IMG/VR virus record: IMGVR_UViG_3300029448_000020
Span: 6,265-63,875 of that record
DNA: 57,611 bases
Strand: one strand, 5' to 3'
Source of the DNA: a virus
Of the stretch, positions 51,976-57,015 are shown piece by piece. The notes under the pieces are model-generated. The model saw only the letters and a list, made by a program, of their open reading frames with translations. It had not been told where the DNA came from and did not search any database. Within the stretch, counting starts at the first letter, position 1. Every line of letters starts with the position of its first letter. The translations under genes were made by a program, and so were the position numbers.

Positions 51976-51999
51976 AACTACGACTATCATTAGATAATA
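51976..51999 (+). promoter_or_regulatory. Phage promoter motif, copy 1
   Basis: AACTACGA-N8-AGATAATA: one base differs from the consensus (C for A in AAATACGA). It is preceded by the extended ACAAACTA found at several other copies. It lies 71 bases before copy 2, in tandem ahead of 52094-52312. Confidence 0.7.
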
Positions 52000-52046
52000 A
52001 TAATGTAAGTAAAATATAAATAATATAAATATAATACTAACAAACT

Positions 52047-52070
52047 AAATACGAGAATATATAGATAATA
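52047..52070 (+). promoter_or_regulatory. Phage promoter motif, copy 2
   Basis: AAATACGA-GAATATAT-AGATAATA. The extended ACAAACTAAATACGA is also present. The ATG of the next gene lies 23 bases after the motif. Aligned with the T7 promoter, initiation would be at the G of AGATAATA. Confidence 0.8.
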
Positions 52071-52093
52071 ATAATAACTAAAATATAATAACT

Positions 52094-52312
52094 ATGACAA
52101 CTAAAAGATTTGTAATAAGAAAGTCCTTAATAGGTAAAGACGTAACAATAACATTTGTTAACAAGAAAGGTGAAACAGTAAAGTATAGTCACGACGATGT
52201 GTATAACAAGTTCAAAGAAAGATTCGACTCAATGAATTGCTTTGCTAAATATAAATCATATACTAATAGTAATGCTATGCCAGCTTTCTGCCGAGATATG
52301 AAGATTCAGTAA
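52094..52312 (+). CDS. Small paralogous protein, copy 1
   Basis: A 72-residue basic protein: KRFVIRKSLIGKDVTITFVN, YSHDDVYNKFKERFDSMNCF, KYKSYTNSNAMPAFCRD. It is homologous along its length to 52794-53027 (KRFVVRQSLVGKDATINVTF). Both follow a phage promoter motif directly, so gene and promoter were probably duplicated together. Function unknown; a small host-takeover protein is a reasonable guess. Confidence 0.7.
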   Translation: MTTKRFVIRKSLIGKDVTITFVNKKGETVKYSHDDVYNKFKERFDSMNCFAKYKSYTNSNAMPAFCRDMKIQ

Positions 52313-52401
52313 TATCTCGCTACATAATAGTGTGACAATTGCTAGTTACTATATCTTTAGTTATAACGCTAATGTCACAGTATAAATAATTAATTTGCGA
52401 G
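52292..52401 (+). promoter_or_regulatory. Nested, mutually exclusive hairpins after gene 52094-52312
   Basis: CGAGATAT (52292-52299) pairs with ATATCTCG (52312-52319) around the stop codon of the gene. A second fold pairs CTCGC (52316-52320) with GCGAG (52397-52401) and encloses TGTGACA (52331-52337)/TGTCACA (52373-52379). Both use CTCG, so they cannot form together. Reminiscent of an attenuator or an RNA-processing site; no T-run is present. Confidence 0.4.
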
Positions 52402-52470
52402 TAGAGAAGTGACGAGCAATACGTGTACAAGTAATTTATTCATTAAACAATTAATATACTTTTACAAACT

Positions 52471-52494
52471 AAATACGAAACAGTAAAGATAATA
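52471..52494 (+). promoter_or_regulatory. Phage promoter motif, copy 3
   Basis: AAATACGA-AACAGTAA-AGATAATA, with the extended ACAAACT upstream. It is 19 bases before the 25-residue ORF at 52514. After the motif comes AATAATGTAA, similar to the sequence that follows copy 1. Confidence 0.8.
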
Positions 52495-52513
52495 ATAATG
52501 TAAAACAAATGTA

Positions 52514-52591
52514 ATGGAATTTATAATACTAACAACAATTTGGATAATAGTAAAAACTGCTGAGAAATTAGCTAAAATAGAAGAAAGATGA
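52514..52591 (+). CDS. 25-residue membrane peptide
   Basis: MEFIILTTIWIIVKTAEKLA followed by KIEER and TGA: one hydrophobic helix with a charged tail. It starts 19 bases after promoter copy 3 and its end overlaps the next start (ATGA), which supports it as a real gene. Function unknown. Confidence 0.5.
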   Translation: MEFIILTTIWIIVKTAEKLAKIEER

Positions 52592-52722
52592 TGAAGTACC
52601 TAAGTAAAGATAAAGAACAAAGAATACAACAAATTGCGCTAATAATACACAATGCAAGAGTGTATGGCGTTGAAGTAAATCAAGAGTTACTTGATGAATA
52701 CAACAAGTTAACTAAAGAATAA
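52588..52722 (+). CDS. Small helical protein
   Basis: A 44-residue protein, MMKYLSKDKEQRIQQIALII followed by HNARVYGVEVNQELLDEYNK, ending LTKE. The start overlaps the upstream gene by 4 bases; a second ATG follows at once. Helical with an amphipathic pattern. Not recognised. Confidence 0.55.
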   Translation: MMKYLSKDKEQRIQQIALIIHNARVYGVEVNQELLDEYNKLTKE

Positions 52723-52741
52723 TTGTGAGTCGTCACAATAT

Positions 52742-52765
52742 AAATACGAACAAGTGTAGATAATA
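52742..52765 (+). promoter_or_regulatory. Phage promoter motif, copy 4
   Basis: AAATACGA-ACAAGTGT-AGATAATA, then TAAATG. It lies 28 bases before the ATG of the second paralogue (52794). It probably drives the genes up to the tRNA, because the next motif copy is at 54362. Confidence 0.8.
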
Positions 52766-52793
52766 TAAATGTAAATAAATAAAATTAATAATT

Positions 52794-53027
52794 ATGACTA
52801 ATAATGTAATTCAAAGCAAGAGATTTGTGGTAAGACAATCACTTGTTGGCAAAGATGCCACTATAAATGTAACATTCAAAAATGGCAAAACTGCGACTTA
52901 TAATCACGACAAAGTGTTTGCTATCATGAAAGATAAGTTACAAGAAATGCCATGCTTTATCAAGTACAAGTCGTACACGGCGAGTAATAACCTACCAATG
53001 ATGGTAAGAGATAAAGATATCGCCTAA
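52794..53027 (+). CDS. Small paralogous protein, copy 2
   Basis: A 77-residue protein related to 52094-52312, with five extra N-terminal residues. It keeps the K-R-F-V-V-R...GKDAT, YNHDKVF and KYKSYTASN segments; the downstream Cys of copy 1 (PAFCRD) is lost. Its stop overlaps the next start (TAATG). Function unknown. Confidence 0.7.
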   Translation: MTNNVIQSKRFVVRQSLVGKDATINVTFKNGKTATYNHDKVFAIMKDKLQEMPCFIKYKSYTASNNLPMMVRDKDIA

Positions 53028-53218
53028 TGCGTAGTAAGAAGTTTAGCCACTTCGAAGTATTTAAAGCAGTAATAACAACTCTTTACATCACAAGTGGCAT
53101 TCTTATGTTTAGTACACTGATAAGTAATGCGTCACAAATGTACAAACAAGTAGAAGTAATAGATTCTTATTCAGGAGCAACAATGTATAGTTGCGAGAAC
53201 TGTGACGAAATAGATTAA
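53027..53218 (+). CDS. Small membrane protein with a C-terminal CxxC
   Basis: A 63-residue protein with a single hydrophobic helix (about 13-34, AVITTLYITSGILMFSTLIS), then SYSGATMYSCENCDEID. Coupled to the upstream gene by TAATG. Function unknown. Confidence 0.6.
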   Translation: MRSKKFSHFEVFKAVITTLYITSGILMFSTLISNASQMYKQVEVIDSYSGATMYSCENCDEID

Positions 53219-53225
53219 GTTATAC

Positions 53226-53306
53226 AAAACCACTAATGAAGTGCTGAGTAACTAGTGGTAACTTGAGACGTAGTTGACTACATTTAGCGTCTTATAAATA
53301 ATGCGA
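53226..53306 (+). ncRNA. Hairpins in the spacer after gene 53027-53218
   Basis: ACCACTA and TAGTGGT, separated by about 17 bases, form a 7-bp stem. A second stem pairs AGACG with CGTCT and encloses GTAG-TTGA-CTAC. They lie in a 169-base spacer together with the tRNA-like element at 53320. Transcript function unknown; mRNA processing or termination are possible. Confidence 0.35.
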
Positions 53307-53319
53307 ATGAGTAATACAA

Positions 53320-53386
53320 GGTAGAAAGGCGGCTGTAGTCCTCTCCGAGTGATGACAATCAAGTGGTTCGAGTCCACAACTACCAC
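53320..53386 (+). ncRNA. tRNA-like element (degenerate)
   Basis: GGTAG at the 5' side pairs with CTACC at the 3' side, and a T-arm-like GTGG-TTCGAGT-CCAC stands just before the 3' strand. The D-arm and anticodon arm are not recognisable: the middle folds into TGAT-GACA-ATCA and CTC-TCC-GAG. At about 66 bases it is too short for a tRNA. It may be a decayed tRNA or a tRNA mimic. The following ORF starts right behind it. Confidence 0.35.
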
Positions 53387-53387
53387 T

Positions 53388-53648
53388 ATGAATATAGATA
53401 ATATAATGAGAAATACGTTCGCTGTCGTGACTAATCGATGCGGAGTAGAAGATATTCTTGAATTGTATACAGGTGAAGATGCTATGTTTTATGGCAATCC
53501 ACTCGATATGCAAGTAGAAGATATTGATGAAGTAATAAACTACTTCGAAAATACCGAAGAATACGAGAATTGCCAACAGTTACTTGACGTTAAAAATGAC
53601 AAAGTAGCAGAAGTTTTAACTAAAAAATTGATAAGAGATGAACTATAA
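53388..53648 (+). CDS. Small acidic protein
   Basis: An 86-residue protein from the ATG at 53388 (MNIDNIMRNTFAVVTNRCG), since an earlier in-frame ATG lies in the tRNA-like element; the ATG at 53406 is another option. Its first codons contain AGATAATATAA, but without the AATACGA box. The protein is acidic (LELYTGEDAMFYG, DMQVEDIDEVINYFENTEEY). Not recognised. Confidence 0.55.
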   Translation: MNIDNIMRNTFAVVTNRCGVEDILELYTGEDAMFYGNPLDMQVEDIDEVINYFENTEEYENCQQLLDVKNDKVAEVLTKKLIRDEL

Positions 53649-53736
53649 TATAAAAGATGAAGAATATAATCAAGAACAATTTGATTATTACAACAGTTAC
53701 TTAGAAGATCAAGTGGATATTAATATAAATATGTAA
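53638..53736 (+). CDS. 32-residue acidic peptide
   Basis: MNYNIKDEEYNQEQFDYYNS then YLEDQVDININM and TAA. Its start overlaps the end of the upstream gene by 11 bases and its stop comes 2 bases before the next start. Very tyrosine- and asparagine-rich. Probably real because of spacing, but short. Confidence 0.4.
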   Translation: MNYNIKDEEYNQEQFDYYNSYLEDQVDININM

Positions 53737-53738
53737 GT

Positions 53739-54014
53739 ATGAATAAGAAATTATTATTTATAATAGGTTTTGCGGCAAGTTTAAACGCCGCTTGCCAAAC
53801 CACCTCAACTAATAAAAAAGCTGATAGTTACCATAAATGTATAGTAATGAAGTGTGGTAGTGAGATAGATAAGTGTAAAACAATCGCTGGAATTTTAACA
53901 CCATTTTGTGATAAGCATATAGAAATGATAAGAAACAACAAAGTTTTAGATGTGTGTAGTGGATGTTACAAGCGATATGTAGATAAATGTAAAGAATTAA
54001 CATATGAGAAATAA
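53739..54014 (+). CDS. Secreted Cys-rich protein 1
   Basis: A 91-residue protein with a signal sequence (MNKKLLFIIGFAASLNAAC) in which the Cys might serve for lipid attachment. The mature part has cysteines in CIVMKCGSEIDKC, TPFCDKH and VCSGCYKRYVDKC, likely disulfide-bonded or metal-bound outside the cytoplasm. It overlaps the next gene by 11 bases; both are secreted and Cys-containing. Early export to the periplasm or surface suggests exclusion of other phages; inferred. Confidence 0.6.
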   Translation: MNKKLLFIIGFAASLNAACQTTSTNKKADSYHKCIVMKCGSEIDKCKTIAGILTPFCDKHIEMIRNNKVLDVCSGCYKRYVDKCKELTYEK

Positions 54015-54291
54015 ATTAATAATAGCTAGTGTAGCTCTTGGTGGACTAGTAAATGCACAGTGTAATTACAAGTGTGGTTACAATCAAGACGAGAATGGTA
54101 ATACTGTTCACCTTGAGCAATGTAATGAGTATAAAAAAATTAAAAAAGACAAATCTCTTGATTTAATTTATAATAGAAAAATACCTTTATACACAAAACC
54201 TAATGGACCTATAACTCCGTTAGTTAAATCAAAGTGGATGGAAAAACTAGTAATGACTTTGGAATATGGTGACACCAACATGGTCGAGTAG
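54004..54291 (+). CDS. Secreted protein 2
   Basis: A 95-residue protein with a signal peptide (MRNKLIIASVALGGLVNAQ) and mature CNYKCGYNQDENGNTVHLEQ followed by a Cys. The rest is basic (KKIKKDKSLDLIYNRK). Paired with secreted protein 1. Its last codons and stop lie inside the tRNA-Arg gene (10 shared bases), an unusual arrangement. Confidence 0.6.
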   Translation: MRNKLIIASVALGGLVNAQCNYKCGYNQDENGNTVHLEQCNEYKKIKKDKSLDLIYNRKIPLYTKPNGPITPLVKSKWMEKLVMTLEYGDTNMVE

Positions 54292-54355
54292 CTTAACTGG
54301 ATAAAGCAACAGCCTTCTAAGCTGTAGAGTGTGAGTTCGACTCTCACCTCGATCA
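54282..54355 (+). tRNA. tRNA-Arg (TCT)
   Basis: Full cloverleaf: acceptor GGTCGAG/CTCGATC (one G-T pair), D-arm GCTT...AAGC, anticodon arm ACAGC-CTTCTAA-GCTGT with anticodon TCT, and T-arm GTGAG-TTCGACT-CTCAC. Discriminator A. It reads AGA, the favoured Arg codon in AT-rich phage genes. CCA is not encoded. The first 10 bases overlap the end of gene 54004-54291. Confidence 0.9.
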
Positions 54356-54361
54356 CAAATT

Positions 54362-54385
54362 AAATACGACAACTCGTAGATAATA
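54362..54385 (+). promoter_or_regulatory. Phage promoter motif, copy 5
   Basis: AAATACGA-CAACTCGT-AGATAATA. It lies directly after the tRNA (7 bases) and 8 bases before the ATG at 54393, so the predicted leader is only about 14 nt. AATACGAC extends the match to the T7 core by one base. Confidence 0.8.
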
Positions 54386-54392
54386 TAAATAT

Positions 54393-54605
54393 ATGAAATG
54401 TAAATGTAAAAAAAATATAATACCAAAAGGACGTTTGCGACTCGGTTTTAGAGTATGCGTTGAGTGTTCAACTGTCGAAAGATACGGTTGTGCTCCAGTC
54501 ATTAACCATAAGACAGGCAACACTATTCAAATTATGTCGCAAGAAGACGCTAAACGCATAGCTAAACTGACTCGTAGACGTGGATATGGTACAATGCTTA
54601 AATAA
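54393..54605 (+). CDS. Zinc-ribbon-like small protein
   Basis: A 70-residue basic protein: MKCKCKKNIIPKGRLRLGFR with Cys in CKC and CVEC (residues 3, 5, 22, 25), suggesting a zinc site, and a basic C-terminal helix (KRIAKLTRRRGYG). Similar small proteins occur in marine phages. Possibly a nucleic-acid binder; function unknown. Confidence 0.6.
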   Translation: MKCKCKKNIIPKGRLRLGFRVCVECSTVERYGCAPVINHKTGNTIQIMSQEDAKRIAKLTRRRGYGTMLK

Positions 54606-54612
54606 TAAATAT

Positions 54613-54816
54613 ATGAATAGAATTAAAATACTTAAAAACGGGAACTTAGTAATGACTAAGTCAGATGTAGAAATAACTTATAGACCATACAAGGTTGGTG
54701 ATTTACCAAAAGACTTTGGCTGTATAGAATATAAAAGACCAAGTGGCAAGCTAAGAGATGGTATTGACAACTGGTTCAAGTACAAAGGTTTAACTTACGT
54801 AGCTATTACAAAATAA
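54613..54816 (+). CDS. Small hypothetical protein
   Basis: A 67-residue protein. The ATG at 54613 (MNRIKILKNGNLVMTKS) is chosen: it follows an A/T-rich leader, whereas a longer reading from 54580 overlaps the previous gene. The rest is strand-rich (EITYRPYKVG, WFKYKGLTYVAITK). Function not recognised. Confidence 0.55.
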   Translation: MNRIKILKNGNLVMTKSDVEITYRPYKVGDLPKDFGCIEYKRPSGKLRDGIDNWFKYKGLTYVAITK

Positions 54817-54838
54817 ATACGACAAGTAACAGATAATA
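54815..54838 (+). promoter_or_regulatory. Phage promoter motif, copy 6
   Basis: AAATACGA-CAAGTAAC-AGATAATA. It begins at the stop codon of the preceding gene (54814-54816) and lies 5 bases before the ATG at 54844. AATACGAC extends the match to the T7 core. Confidence 0.8.
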
Positions 54839-54843
54839 ATAAT

Positions 54844-54963
54844 ATGAAAATACAACGAAAAGACATACAAACAAGAGATCCTTACTGGAAAGTAGCGTCA
54901 TTCAAGCGTATTCATAAGAGTAAAAAGACTTATACTCGTAAAAATAAGCATAAAAATAAATAA
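54844..54963 (+). CDS. 39-residue basic peptide
   Basis: MKIQRKDIQTRDPYWKVASF then a K/R-rich tail (KKTYTRKNKHKNK). The short leader after promoter copy 6, and the next gene starting 3 bases after its stop, both support it. Highly basic, so nucleic-acid binding is plausible. Not recognised. Confidence 0.5.
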   Translation: MKIQRKDIQTRDPYWKVASFKRIHKSKKTYTRKNKHKNK

Positions 54964-54966
54964 TAT

Positions 54967-55551
54967 ATGACAAAAGTAAAAACAATGGAAGAAGCATACC
55001 GAGTATTTGAACTACTTGGTATTAAAGATGTCACGAAAAAGTGGCAAAAGAAACAAGGTACTGAAGTATTTGAGTTGCCATTTAAAACTATGTGCTACAA
55101 CGGTCAAGCAGAAACTAATAGATTCTCGATCTACAAAAGTGGTTATATACGTAAAATGGTAGTTCATCCAACTAGTAATGCAAGTTATAGTTGCTATCAA
55201 CTAAATAAAACTCGCAAATCTGATGAGTATTTCAAAGATTATGACTACGATGGCAAGTGGACAGGTAAATATCGTAAAAGCAACAGAACAGAGCGAATTA
55301 TGATAGATACTCACAGAGATCGAGTAGTATATTTATGTAATTACATACTAAAAAATTACTATAATAGTAATAAAATGAACTTAGTTGGCGAATATACTAT
55401 GAAAAGAGTAGCAGAAGTACATGGCGAATGGTGGAGAAACGAAAGAAAACACGACGAGTGGCCATTTGAAGATGTAAAAAGAAACGATGTAGACTACGAA
55501 CCTAAAGAAGTTCAAATAATAATTGACGGACACCGTTATAAAGTAATATAA
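54967..55551 (+). CDS. Hypothetical protein, early/middle region
   Basis: A 194-residue, mixed-charge protein (EEAYRVFELLGIKDVTKKWQ, FDYDGKW-like aromatic segments, a C-terminal QIIIDGHRYKVI). It is the largest gene of the rightward region. No domain recognised. The next gene starts 1 base after its stop. Confidence 0.6.
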   Translation: MTKVKTMEEAYRVFELLGIKDVTKKWQKKQGTEVFELPFKTMCYNGQAETNRFSIYKSGYIRKMVVHPTSNASYSCYQLNKTRKSDEYFKDYDYDGKWTGKYRKSNRTERIMIDTHRDRVVYLCNYILKNYYNSNKMNLVGEYTMKRVAEVHGEWWRNERKHDEWPFEDVKRNDVDYEPKEVQIIIDGHRYKVI

Positions 55552-55552
55552 A

Positions 55553-55804
55553 ATGATAGAAGAATTAAAAGATTTAGAACAAGAAGCGATGGATGAGTTA
55601 ACGCCTGAAGACTATATGGCAATCACCTCTAATGTAATGGACGACTATGATCGACCAATATACCAAAGTGGCTACATAGATGGCTTACAAACAGCTATAA
55701 GAATGCTTAGTAGTGATGATACTACCATGAGTTATACAATGGAGATTGATGAGATGTTTGGTGAGGACTATGCTAAAGTAGATGAAGACGAAGACACAAA
55801 ATAA
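55553..55804 (+). CDS. Acidic protein
   Basis: An 83-residue, strongly acidic protein (MIEELKDLEQEAMDELTPED; EIDEMFGEDYAKVDEDEDTK). The net charge could mimic DNA, as in phage inhibitors of host DNA-binding enzymes; this is speculation. Its stop is at the start of promoter copy 7. Confidence 0.55.
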   Translation: MIEELKDLEQEAMDELTPEDYMAITSNVMDDYDRPIYQSGYIDGLQTAIRMLSSDDTTMSYTMEIDEMFGEDYAKVDEDEDTK

Positions 55805-55826
55805 ATACGATTGCTTCAAGATAATA
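55803..55826 (+). promoter_or_regulatory. Phage promoter motif, copy 7
   Basis: AAATACGA-TTGCTTCA-AGATAATA. Overlaps the stop codon of the preceding gene and lies 21 bases before the ATG at 55848. The large RNA downstream has no motif of its own, so it is probably made from this promoter. Confidence 0.8.
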
Positions 55827-55847
55827 ATAATATAAAAAATAAATAAT

Positions 55848-56048
55848 ATGCCAAATATGAGTTACTGTAGGTTTGAAAACACTACAATAGATATAGATGA
55901 TTGCTTAGCTGCGATACAAGATTCTCACGAAGAATGTGCTGATTTAAGTAGACGTGAGGTGCAAGCTTTACAAAGATTACTAGAACAAGCAGAAGAAATA
56001 GTAGATTTATCGCATGATATTGAACAAATAATAGAAAAATATAACTAA
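55848..56048 (+). CDS. Small MPNMSYCRFEN-type phage protein
   Basis: A 66-residue protein starting MPNMSYCRFENTTIDIDDCL, a start found in many T4-like, cyanophage and marine-phage small proteins. A coiled-coil-like helix (REVQALQRLLEQAEEIVDLS) follows. Function unknown. It precedes the large structured RNA by about 15 bases. Confidence 0.7.
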   Translation: MPNMSYCRFENTTIDIDDCLAAIQDSHEECADLSRREVQALQRLLEQAEEIVDLSHDIEQIIEKYN

Positions 56049-56062
56049 AAATAACTCAAAAA

Positions 56063-56465
56063 TGCGGGGCGAGGGACGTGTAGAACTTAAAGATGGGGTT
56101 AATCCGTTTGGACACCTCGGTTCATCTAACCTTCTTGCCGCAGTGACCTGACTATATCTATGTATAAAGATGAGGTTGGTCACACGTGAACTAGGTGGTT
56201 CAATGTAGGATAAAGCATTCAAGGGAGTGGGAGCGAAATCTCCAGTTAACTATAAACTACTCGGTCTTGATGGTACCACACCTACAGTTCACAACAGCTT
56301 GAAATGGACAAAACAGGGTGATACGCACCGCGTAATTTGCCTGACGAGGTGGGAGGTTCGATTCCTCCCCAAGCTGCAAGATATGTGCCTAAATGTGAAA
56401 TTCATAGCAAGGTCGCAAGTACCTGCAGAAGGCTTGTATGGATAGAGTTAAAGCCTCTATACATA
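56063..56465 (+). ncRNA. Large structured non-coding RNA (about 400 nt)
   Basis: A gene-free region with higher GC than its surroundings and many complementary segments: TGCGG (56063-56067)/CCGCA (56138-56142); GTGACC (56143-56148)/GGTCAC (56178-56183); GTGAAC (56186-56191)/GTTCAC (56287-56292); TGTAGG (56204-56209)/CCTACA (56281-56286); TCAAG/CTTGA; GAGT/ACTC; GGAG-CGAAAT-CTCC. A tRNA-like acceptor plus T-arm is at 56295-56376. The 3' end is a hairpin TATG-G-ATAGAG...CTCTAT-A-CATA (56437-56465). One ORF crosses it, but it has no leader and does not read like a protein. Similar in style to ornate phage RNAs such as GOLLD or ROOL; class not identified. Confidence 0.75.
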
Positions 56466-56474
56466 TCACAAACT

Positions 56475-56498
56475 AAATACGAATAAAGTAAGATAATA
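56475..56498 (+). promoter_or_regulatory. Phage promoter motif, copy 8
   Basis: AAATACGA-ATAAAGTA-AGATAATA, with the extended ACAAACT upstream. It starts 10 bases after the 3' hairpin of the structured RNA and lies 5 bases before the ATG at 56504. Confidence 0.8.
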
Positions 56499-56503
56499 AA
56501 TAC

Positions 56504-56737
56504 ATGAAAACAATATACGATAGACTCACACCAGATATTCTGGCGAGTATAAACAATGACGAACAAAGATATCCTTTTACAACTAAAGCTCTTAAAATAA
56601 AGCTTAAGTCTAGTGATGACTGGTCACAGTTATCTGTAGGTGATGTTCAATCAATAATAACACATTCTCATATAAGATTAATTGACGTAGATCAAGCAGA
56701 TTTAATGTGGGGTGATAAATTTTTAATAAGTAAGTAA
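56504..56737 (+). CDS. Small hypothetical protein
   Basis: A 77-residue protein, MKTIYDRLTPDILASINNDE, with helical content in its middle (DDWSQLSVGDVQSIITHS). Its stop overlaps the start of the next micro-ORF (TAATG). Not recognised. Confidence 0.55.
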   Translation: MKTIYDRLTPDILASINNDEQRYPFTTKALKIKLKSSDDWSQLSVGDVQSIITHSHIRLIDVDQADLMWGDKFLISK

Positions 56738-56805
56738 TGATAATACCAAAAATACTAATATGCTATATAATTATTTTTATAATAGCTGTAAAATATAAAA
56801 AATGA
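56737..56805 (+). CDS. 22-residue membrane peptide
   Basis: MIIPKILICYIIIFIIAVKY then KK and TGA; nearly all hydrophobic. Linked by overlaps at both ends (TAATG upstream, ATGA downstream), which is strong positional support for such a short ORF. Function unknown. Confidence 0.5.
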   Translation: MIIPKILICYIIIFIIAVKYKK

Positions 56806-57014
56806 GTAAAAAATTAAAAGATGGAGTCTACAAGGCTCAAAATGGAAGTGATAAAATTATGTACTTTGTACACGATGAGTTAATTGTTATGCAGTGGAAA
56901 CACGGAACATTCAAAACTAATACTAACTTTATGTTAGGTGCTAAATGGGTTGAATCATTACCAATGTCAAAAGGTGAATTTATAAAAGGTTATAATCAAT
57001 TAAAATCGTGGTAA
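56802..57014 (+). CDS. Small hypothetical protein
   Basis: A 70-residue protein (MSKKLKDGVYKAQNGSDKIM; WKHGTFKTNTNFMLGAKWVE), strand-rich, with a C-terminal basic segment. Starts inside the ATGA overlap. The next gene starts 1 base after its stop. Function unknown. Confidence 0.55.
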   Translation: MSKKLKDGVYKAQNGSDKIMYFVHDELIVMQWKHGTFKTNTNFMLGAKWVESLPMSKGEFIKGYNQLKSW

Positions 57015-57015
57015 A

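Larger units (their letters stand above)
51741..52093. other. Divergent control region between late (leftward) and early/middle (rightward) genes
   Basis: A 353-bp gene-free region. From left to right it holds: a hairpin with a T-run (51771-51789); a 10-bp palindrome GTACCGGTAC (51833-51842); six C-runs of 4 or more bases (51845-51937), G-rich on the minus strand; and two copies of the phage promoter motif (51976-51999, 52047-52070). It should contain the leftward late promoter, but no copy of the phage motif occurs on the minus strand here. It may also hold an origin or regulatory sites. Confidence 0.6.

Noticed and set aside
51741-52000. A leftward copy of the phage promoter motif or a clear host-type promoter for the late genes
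   Set aside because: No TCGTATTT with correct spacing was found on the minus strand; TTG-N18-TATTTTTA near 51885-51915 only weakly resembles the Bacteroidota consensus, so it is not listed.
53396-53406. AGATAATATAA at the start of 53388-53648 as a tenth promoter
   Set aside because: The AATACGA box 8 bases upstream is absent (the sequence there belongs to the tRNA-like element).
56227-56445. 72-residue plus-strand ORF within the structured RNA
   Set aside because: It has no A/T-rich leader or promoter motif, its composition is unlike neighbouring proteins, and it runs through several RNA helices; the non-coding RNA explains the region better.
56063-56465. Reading the structured RNA as tmRNA, RNase P RNA or a group I intron
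   Set aside because: The tmRNA ends, a tag reading frame, RNase P conserved blocks and intron P/Q/R/S elements could not be found; only a T-arm-like part and an isolated AAGATAT resemble them.
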